A DNA stretch of 64,000 bases, taken from NCBI GenBank assembly GCA_933207985.1, contig OW240916.1, positions 311,970,767-312,034,766 on the forward strand, written 5' to 3'. Positions within the stretch are counted from its first letter, which is position 1, and the number at the start of each line of letters is the position of its first letter. Under the pieces are notes generated by a model. It was not told the origin of the DNA. It was given only the letters and a program-made list of their open reading frames with translations, and did not search any database. Source of the stretch: Pelobates cultripes (lineage: Eukaryota > Chordata > Amphibia > Anura > Pelobatidae). Positions 11,401 through 23,399 of the stretch are shown piece by piece. The position numbers were made by a program, and so were the translations under genes.

Positions 11401-12098
11401 ATACTTGAACATCTCATCTTTACCAAGAAATTACCCAGATTATTTAAGGAGCAACAAGACGAAGGATGGGGACATCCTATTAAGAGACCCTCTACGTTTT
11501 CCATGAGAGCCATATGCAAATTTGGCTCCAGGCTTGTGAGTACTATTGCTCTACTCTATTGTAATACATTTTAATCATACAGTATTATACTATGTCGCTC
11601 TGTTCTATTTTCTAGAACCATCAGATGTGTGTTCCAGCAATTGTATGTATTTATATCTTCTTTGTAAGTGGTATAAGGGGTTCCCACTTAGGTGGTTTGT
11701 AGCTATCCTTGCTACCACACATACTTTACTTCTGTATATTCACCTTTCACAACTTAAAAATAAGACTGAGTAGGGCATAGACACGCACTCAATGGGCTAA
11801 ATAGCTGCCATAAGCTGTCATTTTTAACAGCTGGTCGCTCGTAGAAGCTACAAATTACCACCAGTTTTCCAATTTTGTTGTTTTAAATTAACCTATCAAT
11901 AATGATGGTTCCTGCTACAGTTCCCAACCAGTTGCACAACATTAGGGGCTTCTTAGTAAAGCACAGAAACAAACACCTGAGCATAAACATTTCACCCCTT
12001 GTGGCCAAACGTGACAGGCAAGTATCGCAGGCCGGTAAAACCTAGCTGCATCATTAGAACACAGCTTTTGTTTCAATACGATGTATAAAGATTTTGCC

Positions 12099-12206
12099 AT
12101 TATTATTATTTATAAAGCACCAATGGGTGTACAATGGGTGGACTAACAGGCATGTGTTTGTAACCAGACAAGTTGGATGCACAGGAACAGAGGGATTGAG
12201 GGCTAT
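12099..12206 (-). mobile_element. L2-like LINE/SINE 3' tail
   Basis: On the minus strand it matches the tail at 45838-45997: 'CCTCTGTTCCTGTG', 'CTTGTCTGGTTACAA', 'CCACCCATTGTA', then an A/T trinucleotide end (ATTATTATT on plus). Only the 3' end is present. Confidence 0.55.
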
Positions 12207-12462
12207 TCATTTTTGAAGATAGTATATAATGAATACTGCAAAGGGTAAAACTTATTATGACACCTCTGACTGTTATTCACCAAAACCTGACTATACACAA
12301 GGGAACGATAATGTTACGTTATTGGTTTTTCTTATGTTTCTCACCAGAACAAACTCTTCTGTTCTTTAAAAACATTAAAATAACATAGATGTGAAGAGAG
12401 CATTCTTGAATGTCTGATCTGAATTTGAATATCTCTCTCTAGGCGCTTATAAAGCTCTAGAT

Positions 12463-12677
12463 CAGGGGTTCTCAACCTTGCCCCCAAAGGACCCCCTACC
12501 AGTCCAGGGTTTAGGGATTACCTGGGTGTGTCTAAGGTGTTTAGAAAAAGAAAAAAAAACACCTTAGAGTCTAAGGTTTTTTTTTCTTCCCTTTTTCTAA
12601 ACACCTTAGACACACCCAGGTAATCCCCAAATCCTGGACTGGTAGGGGGTCCTTGAGGGCAAGGTTGAGAACCCCTG
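12463..12677. mobile_element. hAT MITE, 215-bp near-perfect hairpin
   Basis: The ends are CAGGGGTTCTCAACCTTG and its inverse CAAGGTTGAGAACCCCTG. The arms pair for about 88 bases with few mismatches around a short A/T-rich centre. Exact 8-bp duplications CTCTAGAT flank it (12455-12462 and 12678-12685), diagnostic of hAT transposition. The terminus resembles Charlie/SPIN-type hAT ends. No coding capacity. The few arm mismatches suggest recent insertion or formation. Confidence 0.85.
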
Positions 12678-15114
12678 CTCTAGATAAATGGTTATTTATT
12701 CTTCCTGGACATTTTAATATTATCGACATATTATATGGATTCAATAACCCCTTAGTTAATTATAAACCTGAGTTAAGTTTGTAATATTTATTTATATGTA
12801 ATATGTCAAACTACAAAATCCACAGCTTTATTATATTTGATGTGCTTCCCATTTGCGTTTGTGCTAATTATATTTTAATGGTAATAAAAAAACCTTAAAT
12901 TTCCCAATCAATGACAAATTGTCCCATAAATGGTTTAGTTCAAGTCACGGCAATAAAATGTACAAGACCAAATATCCTGAATATTTTCCAAATACATTAT
13001 CTCATTATGGCTGTACATCATACTCTTGAGCAAAGATCAAACATGGAGTAAAAAATGGACAAGAAGCTCGCAAATTACATGTAGAAGTGTGCATAGTGTC
13101 CGCTGAGATTCTAAATAATTATTAGTTAACTGATAAGACCTAATCTATATGTAAATCATTAGCGGGATACTAATCTGTGAAATAATTCTGTGGAAAAAGG
13201 ATTCACAAAGGCTGCAATTTTGATCGACTCTCCCCCTTAGGTTAACATGTCTTATAAACATTGCTACATTTATTCTATGTTTCCTTTCACTTCTTTCTAC
13301 GAGTGTATGACAATGTGCTTCATCAAGGTGTAGGAACTAGTTATTGTTCAGAAATGGATTGAAATATCTTTAAAAATTGGAACAACGAAGTCACAAAATC
13401 ACATATCCAATCAAATTTTGAATGTTCTCTATATAGAATCGGCTGTACCAGATAATAGTTCTCACAAGCTTGAATGCCATCAATGTTAGATCCTGCCAAT
13501 TGTCTATACATAAAACATACTGGAATAGTATCGATCAAAATCAATTGATGGCATGCAGTAAAAAAGTTATTTTCTAAATATCTAGAGGCCAATAAAACAC
13601 TGTCAATAAAAGTATGGTAAAAGAATCAGATGAATTGTGTTTTGCGAAGAATAATATCTAGGAAATATTGAAGATCATCGATCATCGTATAGGAATAAGA
13701 ATCCTGTATGCTCTTGCTCACTATAAAATAGATACATTTTAAGTAAATTCTTTTTAGTTATTGCATTTCCCTATTCTCTTTTTTTGACGATTGCCTCTTT
13801 TTCATCTTGAAACTAGATCACACTTGTAAATAAAGCTACATGTTTTGATTGGTCAATAGTATGGAGTAAGCAGATTCTTCCAGATTCGTAGATACATACA
13901 TTTAGTTGTATTTGTCTGTTTTAGTTTGCTATATATTTTATTGGCCTAAACTATCCATTGGCATCTATGTTCTGTTTTTCAAATCAAAACCATTTTAGCG
14001 TATCCATTTTAGGAATTCTGCACCAAACAGACAGTGTTGATATATATATTTTATTTTTTTATTTTTTCAAAACAGTATGTGATGAATGAACTGCTAACAC
14101 ACATTTACAAAAATACTGTGAGTTCAAAGTTCAGTTAGAAATTCTGACACTTTCACTTTATCTTCACAACGTAAATTGGGTAAAGGTGTGGAAAAGTTAA
14201 ATGACTTTTCGCCAGCTGGGTGGTAGTGAGAGTTACATTGTTATATACTCTCAAATTGCAAGGCATAGACTGACAGATAAGATTCTTAAGCTGAGGCTTC
14301 AACCCAGTCCAGTAGGGTAACAGTGAGTGATGAAATTGTCCACTTCTTTAAAATAACGAACGTAGGCAATTTTCCACGAGTGGAGTACGAATGGGGTAGA
14401 GCATATCCCCTAACAATTTGCCTGGTGTTCTAGTGAGAAATTACTTTTTAAAACAGGTGATTTTAATTAAAAAGTGCTTGAAATATCCCGAAGTAAGAAC
14501 GTCAGCCGCATATTCTGAATTTAATACCAGTGTTCTGTTTATCCATTAATGTAAATTCAAACACAGCTTGTGCACATGAATATGTTTTGTAATTATGAAA
14601 TCTGAAGCTTATGAGAGACTCGTCTTCGAGTTAATAACTTTGTAGGCCGTTGAAATAAGAGATGGCATGTTTAACTAGATATTTGGAATGAAATAAAAAC
14701 ATCCTCGTGGTGTAATTTCATTATTTGCTGTGAATTAGTATGCAGTAGAAGTAATGCCATTTTAATGACTCCTTAACGCATTTACACAATGTAAACATAT
14801 ATATTAAACACAAAATAAATCTAACACTTATCTAACACAAGTGCCCCACTACAGAACAGAGTCCAGGTGCACACAATGATAACGACCACCGTCAAAATAA
14901 CATTTGAAAGAAAATGTATGAAATCAATGGTCTGTCCAATCTTGACATGTACTAAGAAGCAGTCAAAATTTGGATTCATTTTATGTAATGGATCTTTGTG
15001 TTCAGTTGTTAAAAAGTTGTGCCATGTTGAGATACCCCAATTTACCAGGTTTAATAATCGATGTCAACTGTCAATGATGGAAATCAAGTAGAATAATAGA
15101 TGAGATTTATCTTT

Positions 15115-15601
15115 TTTTTCTAGAGAGGGTTCAGAGAAGGGCTATTAAACTGGTTCATAGATTGCAGGATAAAACTTACCAGGAAAGGTTAAAGGAACTT
15201 AACATGTATAGCTTGGAGGAAAGACGAGACAGGGGGGATATGATAGAAACATTTAAATATATAAAGGGAATCAACACAGTAAAGGAGGAGACTATATTTA
15301 AAAGAAGAAAAACTACCACAACAAGAGGACATAGTCTTAAATTAGAGGGACAAAGGTTTAAAAATAATATCAGGAAGTATTACTTTACTGAGAGGGTAGT
15401 GGATGCATGGAATAGCCTTCTAGCTGAAGTGGTAGAGGTTAACACAGTAAAGGAGTTTAAGCATGCGTGGGATAGGCATAAGGCTATCCTAACTATAAGA
15501 TAAGGCTAGGGACTAATGAAAGTATTTAGAAAATTGGGCAGACTAGATGGGCTGAATGGTTCTTATCTGCCGTCACATTCTATGTTTCTATGTTTCTATA
15601 A
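15115..15601 (+). mobile_element. CR1-like LINE 3' end with reverse-transcriptase C-terminus
   Basis: The frame from about 15123 reads RVQRRAIKLVHRLQDKTY... through [20 protein letters not shown] and RGHSLKL to YYFTERVVDAWNSL, ending at TAA about 15503. This follows the end of CR1 ORF2 (VQRRATK, RLRELGLFSLE, DRTRG, FFT-RVV-WN-LP). It is followed by TTCTTATCTGCCGTCACATT and the octamer-like end ATTCTATG TTTCTATG, as in CR1. Strongly 5'-truncated. The frame is open over this part, so the copy is not old. Two relatives are at 40503 and 57398. Confidence 0.85.
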
Positions 15602-16104
15602 GATAATAATATTAATGCATCTCATATCTTTATTTATCATTGACGGATTATGAGATATGGCATTCAATCCAAAATTGTATTTCCTACTTTGAGCATCTAT
15701 ATATTTATACATTTTAAAAACATTACAAAATTATCATTTTAAAAGTTTTTCTGTAAATATGAAATCATTTGGAATGTTTATGCAACATTATTAAATTGAG
15801 ACCCTTACAAGAATTATAAAAGTATAAACTTTTTTTTTAGTTTCAGTGTCATCGAGTCACAAGGGTAAAGTCTTTAAAGTGTAACATATTTCACGGAATT
15901 CCATGCCTGATCCACCACCAAGAACATCCCCATACAGAATCTCTAGAGAAGGGTAAAGAGGCTGTGCCAATTTCTACACAGTTTGCACCTTTGTCTTTGG
16001 CACTAATCCATAATTAAATAAGGATTAAGTCCCCATACTTCAAACTATGTCATGCAGAAGAAAAATGGTTAAAATGTGCTTAAAATATTTGTATTGATCT
16101 TGAA

Positions 16105-16428
16105 TAGTGATGTCCCGAACTGTTCGCCGAACGGTTCGCGAACGGTTCGCAACGAACGGTTCGCGAACGGTTCGCAACGAACGGTTCGCCACGGACTCAT
16201 CATTGAGTAAACTTTGACCCTGTACCTCACAGTCAACAGACACATTCCAGCCAATCAGCAGCAGACCTTCCCTCTCAGACCCTCCCACCTCCTGAACAGC
16301 ATCCATTGTGAAGCTGCATTCTTAGTGAGCTGTCCAGGAGGTGGGAGTTTACTCAATGATGAGTCCGTGGCGAACAGTTCATGGCGAACCGCAGCGAACC
16401 GTTCGGTGAACAGTTCGGGACATCACTA
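16105..16428. mobile_element. hAT MITE, 324 bp, with internal 25-bp tandem repeats
   Basis: The ends are TAGTGATGTCCCGAACTGTT and the inverse AACAGTTCGGGACATCACTA. Exact 8-bp duplications ATCTTGAA flank it (16097-16104, 16429-16436). Longer inverted parts (GGCGAAC..., ACGGACTCATCATTGAGTAA and its inverse) make most of it a hairpin. Near the left end (about 16128-16192) there are about 2.5 units of CGAACGGTTCG-CGAACGGTTCG-CAA, absent from the right arm. No transposase frame. Confidence 0.85.
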
Positions 16429-16440
16429 ATCTTGAATTCT

Positions 16441-17520
16441 AATAGGAACATGAATAATGACATCACTGTGATTGTTAAAGTGTACAAGACAAGGTACACA
16501 CAATGTAGCATTCATTTAAACAGCATACAGTTTCATCTATACAGTGCCCGAGGTCAGTGAGAAATATCTGATTGCATTAGGATCTGTTAACCCTTAACCT
16601 GGCCTCACCAGTCCACTTTTAAAGAAAAATAAAGAAGATGAAAAAAAAGAAAAGAAAAATGTGAATTCATGAAATAATAACAGACTTGAAAACTGTGCTG
16701 TACCTTAACCTCATTACATGCAAATTTCAATTGGTTTGTTCTTTTTTTTTGTTGTTAGAACTACGACTTGAGCCATGAGCAGACAGAAGCTCCACTAACA
16801 CTAAGATTAATAGTCAAGGTCAAGGTCACGTGCATCCTGGTAGAATGTAAAGCAGTAGAAATGAGAGGTAATGCCTTGCTGTGTGCTCAACACCACTAAG
16901 CTGTTTAAAGACAAAGATGCAGTGATTCTACCTGAAGCAGACACAAAGTTTCCTTATTTTTTTTTTCTTGTTGTTAAGTCCTCTATTCAATTACAGTTTA
17001 TCAGGGTAATTAAACACTGAGAAAGGATGCCAGGCTAATTGTTAGATTATGATAATTACAAGCCATAGCTCCGCTAAAGCTGATCAAAATAAGATGTGGT
17101 TGCATGCACTTAGTTAAAGCGGCTTCTGTAATCTTCAGCTGCAGCTATGAAAAAGCCGGGCTATTTATAACTAGTTCGTTACAAATCAGGCAGAGAAGCT
17201 TGTTATTTGTAATCGGCCCTTTTCAGTCAATCTAGTGGAACAAAACTCCATAAAGGTTAAGTCCAACTACTGTTTTGGATTGGTCCGTTTCCATCATAAT
17301 TAAGCAGTTGAATAAAAGCAGGTAGCAACAGGAAGGGATCGGACCTTAATATAGTATGTCGCGCAAACATTTTGAACTAACCCAGGAAGAAGCATTTTTT
17401 CGAGGGGGGCTTTGAGGGTAAAACTCCAGATATAAGATTTTTGTAGTTTTGGATGGTGGGGAGGCAAAAGTGTATTAGCATTGTTTTTTTATTTCCACGT
17501 CATGCAGCTCATTCTCAAAG
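16441..17520. other. Unique-looking intronic DNA with a candidate conserved block
   Basis: No transposon recognised. The part 16960-17240 combines TAATTA-type cores (GGTAATTAAAC, GATAATTAC), a CAGCTGCAGCTATG E-box region and a balanced composition; it could be a regulatory element. 17521-17550 is a short TA run. Confidence 0.3.
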
Positions 17521-17571
17521 CTGCCACCAATATATATATATATATATATTATTACATTGCTCCTCGGACTA

Positions 17572-17622
17572 CCAGACTATAAGGGGGGAGGCGGACAACC
17601 AGACTATAAGGGGGGAGGCAGT
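17572..17622 (+). repeat. Direct tandem duplication (about 25 bp x 2)
   Basis: ACCAGACTATAAGGGGGGAG occurs twice, beginning about 17570 and 17598, separated by GCGGACA. A 4-bp ATTT microsatellite follows at about 17738-17762. Confidence 0.7.
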
Positions 17623-17800
17623 GGCCCCTGCAGGTGATAGCCAGAAGAAGGTGGCAGAGGGACTTATCCTTTGCTTGAGTAGTAAGTGTAGGTAGAATTG
17701 TATATTTGTCAATGCAGCATGTTCCTATATTTGGCTATTTATTTATTTATTTATTTATTTTCATCAACATCCTGCCTTTCATGTATTACAGTGCTGCTCT

Positions 17801-18284
17801 AAAGTTTCACTGCTCAATTATCTGCCATTTTGAAGATAAATCCCTTTTGTTTCTGTTTATGCAGCTCTAGCCACGCCTCCATTGGCTGTGACTGACACAG
17901 CCTGCATTAAAACAAAATGGTTTCACTTTCAGATGTAACTTACTTTAAAAGCTTTTATCTCCTGAAATGTAAATTGAACTTTAATCAAACACAGAAGTCT
18001 CCTGCGGGATCTAAAATGCTATTAACAGAGCAGGAGATAAGAAAGTCTAAATTAAACAGAATTTGCAATAAGGGAAGTGTTAACATTAGATGACTCTTTA
18101 CAGGAAGTGTTTAGGGTGGTTGTGGCTGTCATGTGCAGAGAGGTGTGACTAGGGCTATGTAAACAAAGTTATTTAACTCCTAAATAGTAGATAATTGAGC
18201 ACTGAGACTGCAGAGGCATGATCTATACAGCAAAACTGCTTCTTTAAGCTAAAGTTGTTTTGGTGACCATAATGTCCCTCTAAA
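17801..18284. mobile_element. T2-like MITE, one end missing
   Basis: It is collinear with 51500-51974: CACTGCTCAATT, TTTCTGTTTATGCAGC, ACAGGAAGTGTTTA, CAAAACTGCTTC, ending in GGTGACCATAATGTCCCTCTAA. The outer part of the left terminal repeat is absent. Confidence 0.75.
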
Positions 18285-18289
18285 TATGC

Positions 18290-20020
18290 ATAGGGATTTA
18301 GGATAGTTTGCAGATAACTTTTTTCGCATAGCCATTGCTTAGGGTGAGGGTCACATTTTGCTTTTGGCTCAATGCCCAGATGTTTCTGGAAGTTTGCAAT
18401 GCCCCTGAACCTAGGGCAAGCAGTGTCCAGAATTATAATGTCATAACAGAGCTGAGGTTAAGTCCTAATCACTATTTCTGATTAACTGAATCCATATTCT
18501 AAGGATCCTAAATTCAAATACAGCACATCTATAAACCTCATTGATTTTTTAGTTATTGTGCTCTGCACCCATTTTGCTGAAATTTATTTTGTATATTACA
18601 ATTTTGTATGCAATTTTGGTGTGTTTGTTTCCGTGGTTTCATACATTTGTTTGTTTCTCACCATAAGACTAAATCAGCTATTTCGACCCAAAACGTTAAA
18701 TTATCTTGTCAGTTCTCCACGGTCTCTGGTTAAGTGAGTAAATATACAATATAAACTAACTGCAAATTCATCACTAAGGCATTTTCTAAAATGTTGTTCT
18801 TACACTTTTGCCTTTTTTTTTTAAATCTCTTCTGAGATTTGTTATTCAATGCTATATTGGCAGACTTAGTCTTAAAAATTACTAAACGGGGCTGAGAAAA
18901 CACAAGCAGCGTGAATAAGAAAATCTTTCTTTTTCCCAGCTCACTGTACAATGGTGTTTTACCGTAATTGCATGATCATTCAAAACATTATGCTTTGGAT
19001 TATTCGTGGTGCTGAATCTTTAATCTTCTTTACACTCAGTGCTAGAGCGAGATACAGTCAACGATAATGAAATAATAATAAAAAAAAAAATAACGGCTCT
19101 TTGCATGAGCGGCATAAAGATTCATGTTTGTTGCAAAGACAATCGAAAAATCAACACTTATGTCCTAAAACCATTTAGTAGTAATGTCTTGCTTAATGTT
19201 TGTTTTACTCTCCTCCCACTTGTTCATGTATTTTTTATTTTTTTTTAACGTTGTACATTATACAAAAATGTTCTTCTAAACTACAAACACAACTTGGTTT
19301 TCACAGAGCTCTGCATTTTTAAAAGGAAACGTTATTTCAAAGTAAACATGCATGACCCTTATCTCGATCTGTAAGGATCTTTGTTGTGTAACTGTCTCTG
19401 AAGTGCAATACTTGTCTGCTCCCGAAATGCCTTCTTTTGGCCAAGTTGTGCCAGACACGTGGATGATGAAGTGAGCCAGTGAACTAAAGGGCACCTTCAT
19501 GCTGTGTGACATGTCAGTACATTGATCGTCTGGTGCCTAGCATAGTGTTCATCTTCCCTAGCTCCTATGACTTTAATCCCTGCAATTGCTGTTTCTACCT
19601 GTGTATTGATTTTTAACTGCAGTGGGAGTTTTTGCTGGGAAGGGATAGAAATATCTGCTTGTTTGCAGTATAAAACAGTCTTGCACATCAAAAATATTCA
19701 TTTGCTTGAAATGACTTAAATTCTGTGGCTGTTTTACCTGATAAATTTCAAAATGTGTTATCTTTCCTCAAGCATAACAACCTGAAAATCCAAAATTGTC
19801 CTCCTCATCAATATGTGCCTAATTGTAACTAATCATTAAAATATCAATCAATGACCTGCTCTATTAAGCTAACGATAGGCTATTTTTTTTAGAATTTTAC
19901 CACTATGTTTAATTTGTAATGGAAACTGTGTGTCCATTGGCAGGGCCAATATTTAGTATTGGGAGTGCTGCGGTGATATATACATAGAATCCTGACCAGT
20001 ATATTGTAACTTATAAACAA
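18290..20020. other. Intronic DNA, nothing recognised
   Basis: AT-rich; ORFs of 60-80 codons without similarity I know. Around 18680 TTTCGACCCAAAACG weakly recalls the GAAACG motif but lacks the partner CTGANGA. Confidence 0.4.
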
Positions 20021-20122
20021 AAAGGAGGAATTCCGCACTCTTATTAAAATCCTGCTGCAACCAGACCTAGGATTGGCTGCCCCTACTAGATAGTTAAACA
20101 AAATTGTGTTCCAGGCTCTCAA

Positions 20123-20254
20123 GGATCAGTTAAAGTAGGTTTATTTGGAAAAGTGCAACGTTTCGATCTGCAAGAGATCAAGCTCTAGCTTGAGAAAGAT
20201 CTCTTGAAAATCGAAACGTTGTACTTTTCCAAATAAACCTGCTTTAACTGATCC
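20123..20254. repeat. 132-bp hairpin element with GAAACGTTG on both strands
   Basis: The left arm starts GGATCAGTTAAAGTAGGTTT, and the right arm is its inverse, ending CTTTAACTGATCC. The arms pair for about 45 bases, including the CAACGTTTCGAT / ATCGAAACGTTG segments. Each strand thus carries a GAAACGTTG motif and AATAAA (plus strand 20232-20237). It looks like two inverted copies of one terminal motif, related to copies at 11253 and 58665. Confidence 0.6.
20189..20224 (+). ncRNA. Hammerhead-like core motif, copy 2 (degenerate)
   Basis: CTTGAGAAAGATC, a weak short stem, then GAAACGTTGTAC. GAAAC-GTT-GTA could form a 2-bp stem III with a permitted A at the cleavage position, but CTTGAGA departs from CTGANGA by one insertion. 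The opposite strand of the same hairpin carries GATC-loop-GATC-GAAACGTTGCAC. Confidence 0.25.
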
Positions 20255-20255
20255 T

Positions 20256-23200
20256 TCAGTTGACTGAAACTGTGAGATCCCCAGCTGGCAATATATGTCC
20301 CTAAGCACTCCAGAACCTGTAGACAACAATTGCCATGACTATTAGCCCTACTGACTTGTAGTCCACAGACGCTAGCAATGGTTTTTATCCTTGCTCTCTT
20401 GCATAACAGTATGGTTTTTAAACTGAGAAGTAGCATCTGATAAAATGTAATGAATGTGTTCTGTTGTAGTACAGATTTTCCTGTTTGTGAAGTTGCCTAT
20501 TCTCGCAAGTTGCCGATTCTAGAACCTTGTATATTTTTGTAAGTACCCAGAATAACTGTTGATATAGCAATACGTTAAAATGTACTTTCTACTTAGTTGC
20601 ACCTTTCCATAAGCTTGCTCTATGTTGATTCTGAAGACACAGTATACCACAAAACAGAGTATATATTTAAGAGTCTATACCTTTCTGATTTATACACCAA
20701 AGCTTACTCTTACGATAGTATTATGAGCAAGTTACATATGAAATATGTAAGATCAGATATTACACTAAATCATGCAGTACATGGTTCCAGAACTCTAACA
20801 CTAAGACACGAATAGCAACAAGCAACCACAACTGTATTATACAACAAACATATTTACTGCAGATTCTTTCTATTTTTCATGTATGTGCATGGACTTACAG
20901 CAATCATTTTTCAATTTCTGTGATATGTATAATCAGAAGGATTACCATAGTGAAGTTTGCTTCAGTAAATCAGACCTTTGGCTTAATGAAGCATCAAATG
21001 AATAGAGGATCCAATGAAACGAAACATTCGCTGATATTTGATATCTTATTTATTCTGTAATAACATGTAATGAAAACAGTGTATTCTGACACTGTACATT
21101 TTTATACTTTATTTCTTTAATAGCTTATACAGAATTTGTGCCATTATTAGTAAAACCACAGGTAAACAACTCATTCTACATCTAAAGACTGGTATTGTTA
21201 CTCCATTTTTATGTAAATACTGGTTGTAATGGCTGCGGGTACTCCAGCTAAGTACCTCCATTACTTTCCAGCTTCCTCTGCTATTTTCAGACTATCCTCG
21301 ATCGCCTAACAGATTCAAAATATTTAGTGCTGTCCAGAATGCTCAGATGCCGCCTACAAGTCAATAGTTCAGCCTCCGATGATGAATTATAGCCAGTGAT
21401 TATAGCAGTGGTTAAAAATTGGAATCTTATCTTCAAACAGCTTTACAGCTTGTAACTTTTACCCTCCAACTCTGCCACCCAGTGCTGATCGCAAAAGGGT
21501 GGAGTCTAATGAGAGGGATGGGACCTAACATGATGGGGTTAAGCCCAGCCCTGCACAGTTGGTCTACCTCTATCTACGGACCGACCTGGGCACTGTGAAC
21601 CCACCCACGATCCGCTCGGTCTTAGACTCGAAGGAGTCTACTTGTAAACAAAGCTGTCGGTTAGAAGGTTAGACTTTAGACTTTAGACAGGTTTTTAAAG
21701 GAAGGTTCAGCCAATCCATTTTTTTATACTATATACAAAGACAACTTAATCTGACATTAAAAATAGTCATCTCATGTCATCTTTATCCAACACAAAGTTT
21801 GCTTGATGCGGATTGGCCGCCAGATTTAACTTCTTGAAAGCCAAAATGTACTGAACCCCTGCTCTTACACTTTAATTATTCCTTATTGCTGTCATATAAG
21901 GAACAGTCAAACCAATATGTGATACTTGAATTAACAATCCAATTTAGTTTGTTGGGTAAAAAACACACGATTTGTAGAGATTGCCATAGTGCTATACTTG
22001 CATAGTAAGAGCGTTATATTTTATTAACCATACAAAACTTTAACCAGATTGGCAGCATTGCCACTGACTCAATAATACTGAAAACCAACATAGAGATGTT
22101 TCTTAAAGAAACCTTAGGGTTATGTAAGCCAAAACAAATCTGATTTGAAAGAAAACTCAAATTTGTCAGAGTTGCAATTTAACCTTGGCTGTGTTAGCAT
22201 ATATTTTGCAAGTTGGTTGCCAGCTCAGCATGTATAACTGCCCAGCATACAAGTAATTAATCTGAATAATTCTCTATTCTTCTAACAGAATAATGTCACT
22301 ATACAGAGAGGTTGACCGGGGTGACTTTACCTTCTTTTTTTGGAACCAATTCCAAACTCAGAAAGCTGTCACACAGAACTGACAATTCAATAGATCATCG
22401 TTCTGCATGTGTATTTCCTTTGCAGTTATATTTATATTGTGACCGCTATGTATTAAACATATTTTATTATACATATTATACATATCTAGTATATTACATA
22501 TACATGGACATTTAGATATATATTCATAGATACACACTATCTAATAGCCACAGTGTTCCGATGCCTCTACAATCTAAGGTAAAGAAGAGTTCTTGTGATG
22601 TTTAAAGCAGATGTCCGCAGCTGTTGACTTAGCTTACATCCATGAGCCATTGTAATTAGGCTAGAAGATTGTATGACAGCAATAATAAGCAACCATTTCT
22701 TGTTAGTCCGCACTTGGACTTCAGAGTGACATGTGCAGACCATGTGTTTATCCCACCAATTTCTAACTAAGTCGTCTTTAATCCAGGGTTTGCTTTTTTA
22801 TTTTGCCTTGAGAAATAGGGAAATAAACCAAAATGTATTAATGGGTATGGAAGGACAATACCCTGTGTGTTAAACGTGTTGTTGGCACACACACATCTCG
22901 TTAAAGGATTAGGACTGCACTAGAATGATAGGCACATTTGAATATGGGTATCCTTTATTTGTTTGTTTTTCCCACATCATCTTAGATGTTTTAATAAATA
23001 TGACAGCAAAGTCTACAATGGAAAGATTACAGGTCACCTTAACCCAGCTGTTGACCAACTTATTAAAAATATACTAGTTACTCCACTTTGGACTATTCAT
23101 TTTTGAAACTGTAATTTTTTTTAAATATTAATATTACCGACAGAGATTTTCATTTACTAATCAAAGTTGATAGAATAATGTATTAATGTAGTTGTGTGTG

Positions 23201-23320
23201 CTATTTTTGACTATATGGATTTTGTTCAACATATTTTAATTCGGGAAGAGGTGTTATTTTTTTTTATAGGTGTGAAAAATATTTTTTATCCACAGTAACT
23301 GCAATAAAACAATATTCAGT
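20256..23320. other. Intronic DNA, mostly unassigned
   Basis: No known family. 21440-21690 is GC-richer than its surroundings, with a short tandem AGACTTTAGACTTTAGAC near 21672; it may be an old insertion I cannot name. Confidence 0.35.
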
Positions 23321-23321
23321 T

Positions 23322-23392
23322 CATGTGTACGAAATCAGCAGTACACTCACTTAAAGGTGAGCATAATGTGAACTGCTGCTTTCGTACACATG
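23322..23392 (+). ncRNA. 71-nt hairpin, pre-miRNA-like or tiny MITE
   Basis: CATGTGTACGAAATCAGCAG pairs with CTGCTGCTTTCGTACACATG across a loop of about 25-30 nt. The stem is about 25 bp with two mismatches (T/C after the first 13 pairs, then A/A-type before CAC). The size and shape suit a microRNA precursor, but a miniature inverted-repeat element would look the same. No TTAA or 8-bp duplication was seen beside it. Confidence 0.4.
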
Positions 23393-23399
23393 CTAGGGA

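Noticed and set aside
18660..18710. Fourth hammerhead-like motif (TTTCGACCCAAAACG)
   Set aside because: No CTGANGA partner and no stem; too weak.
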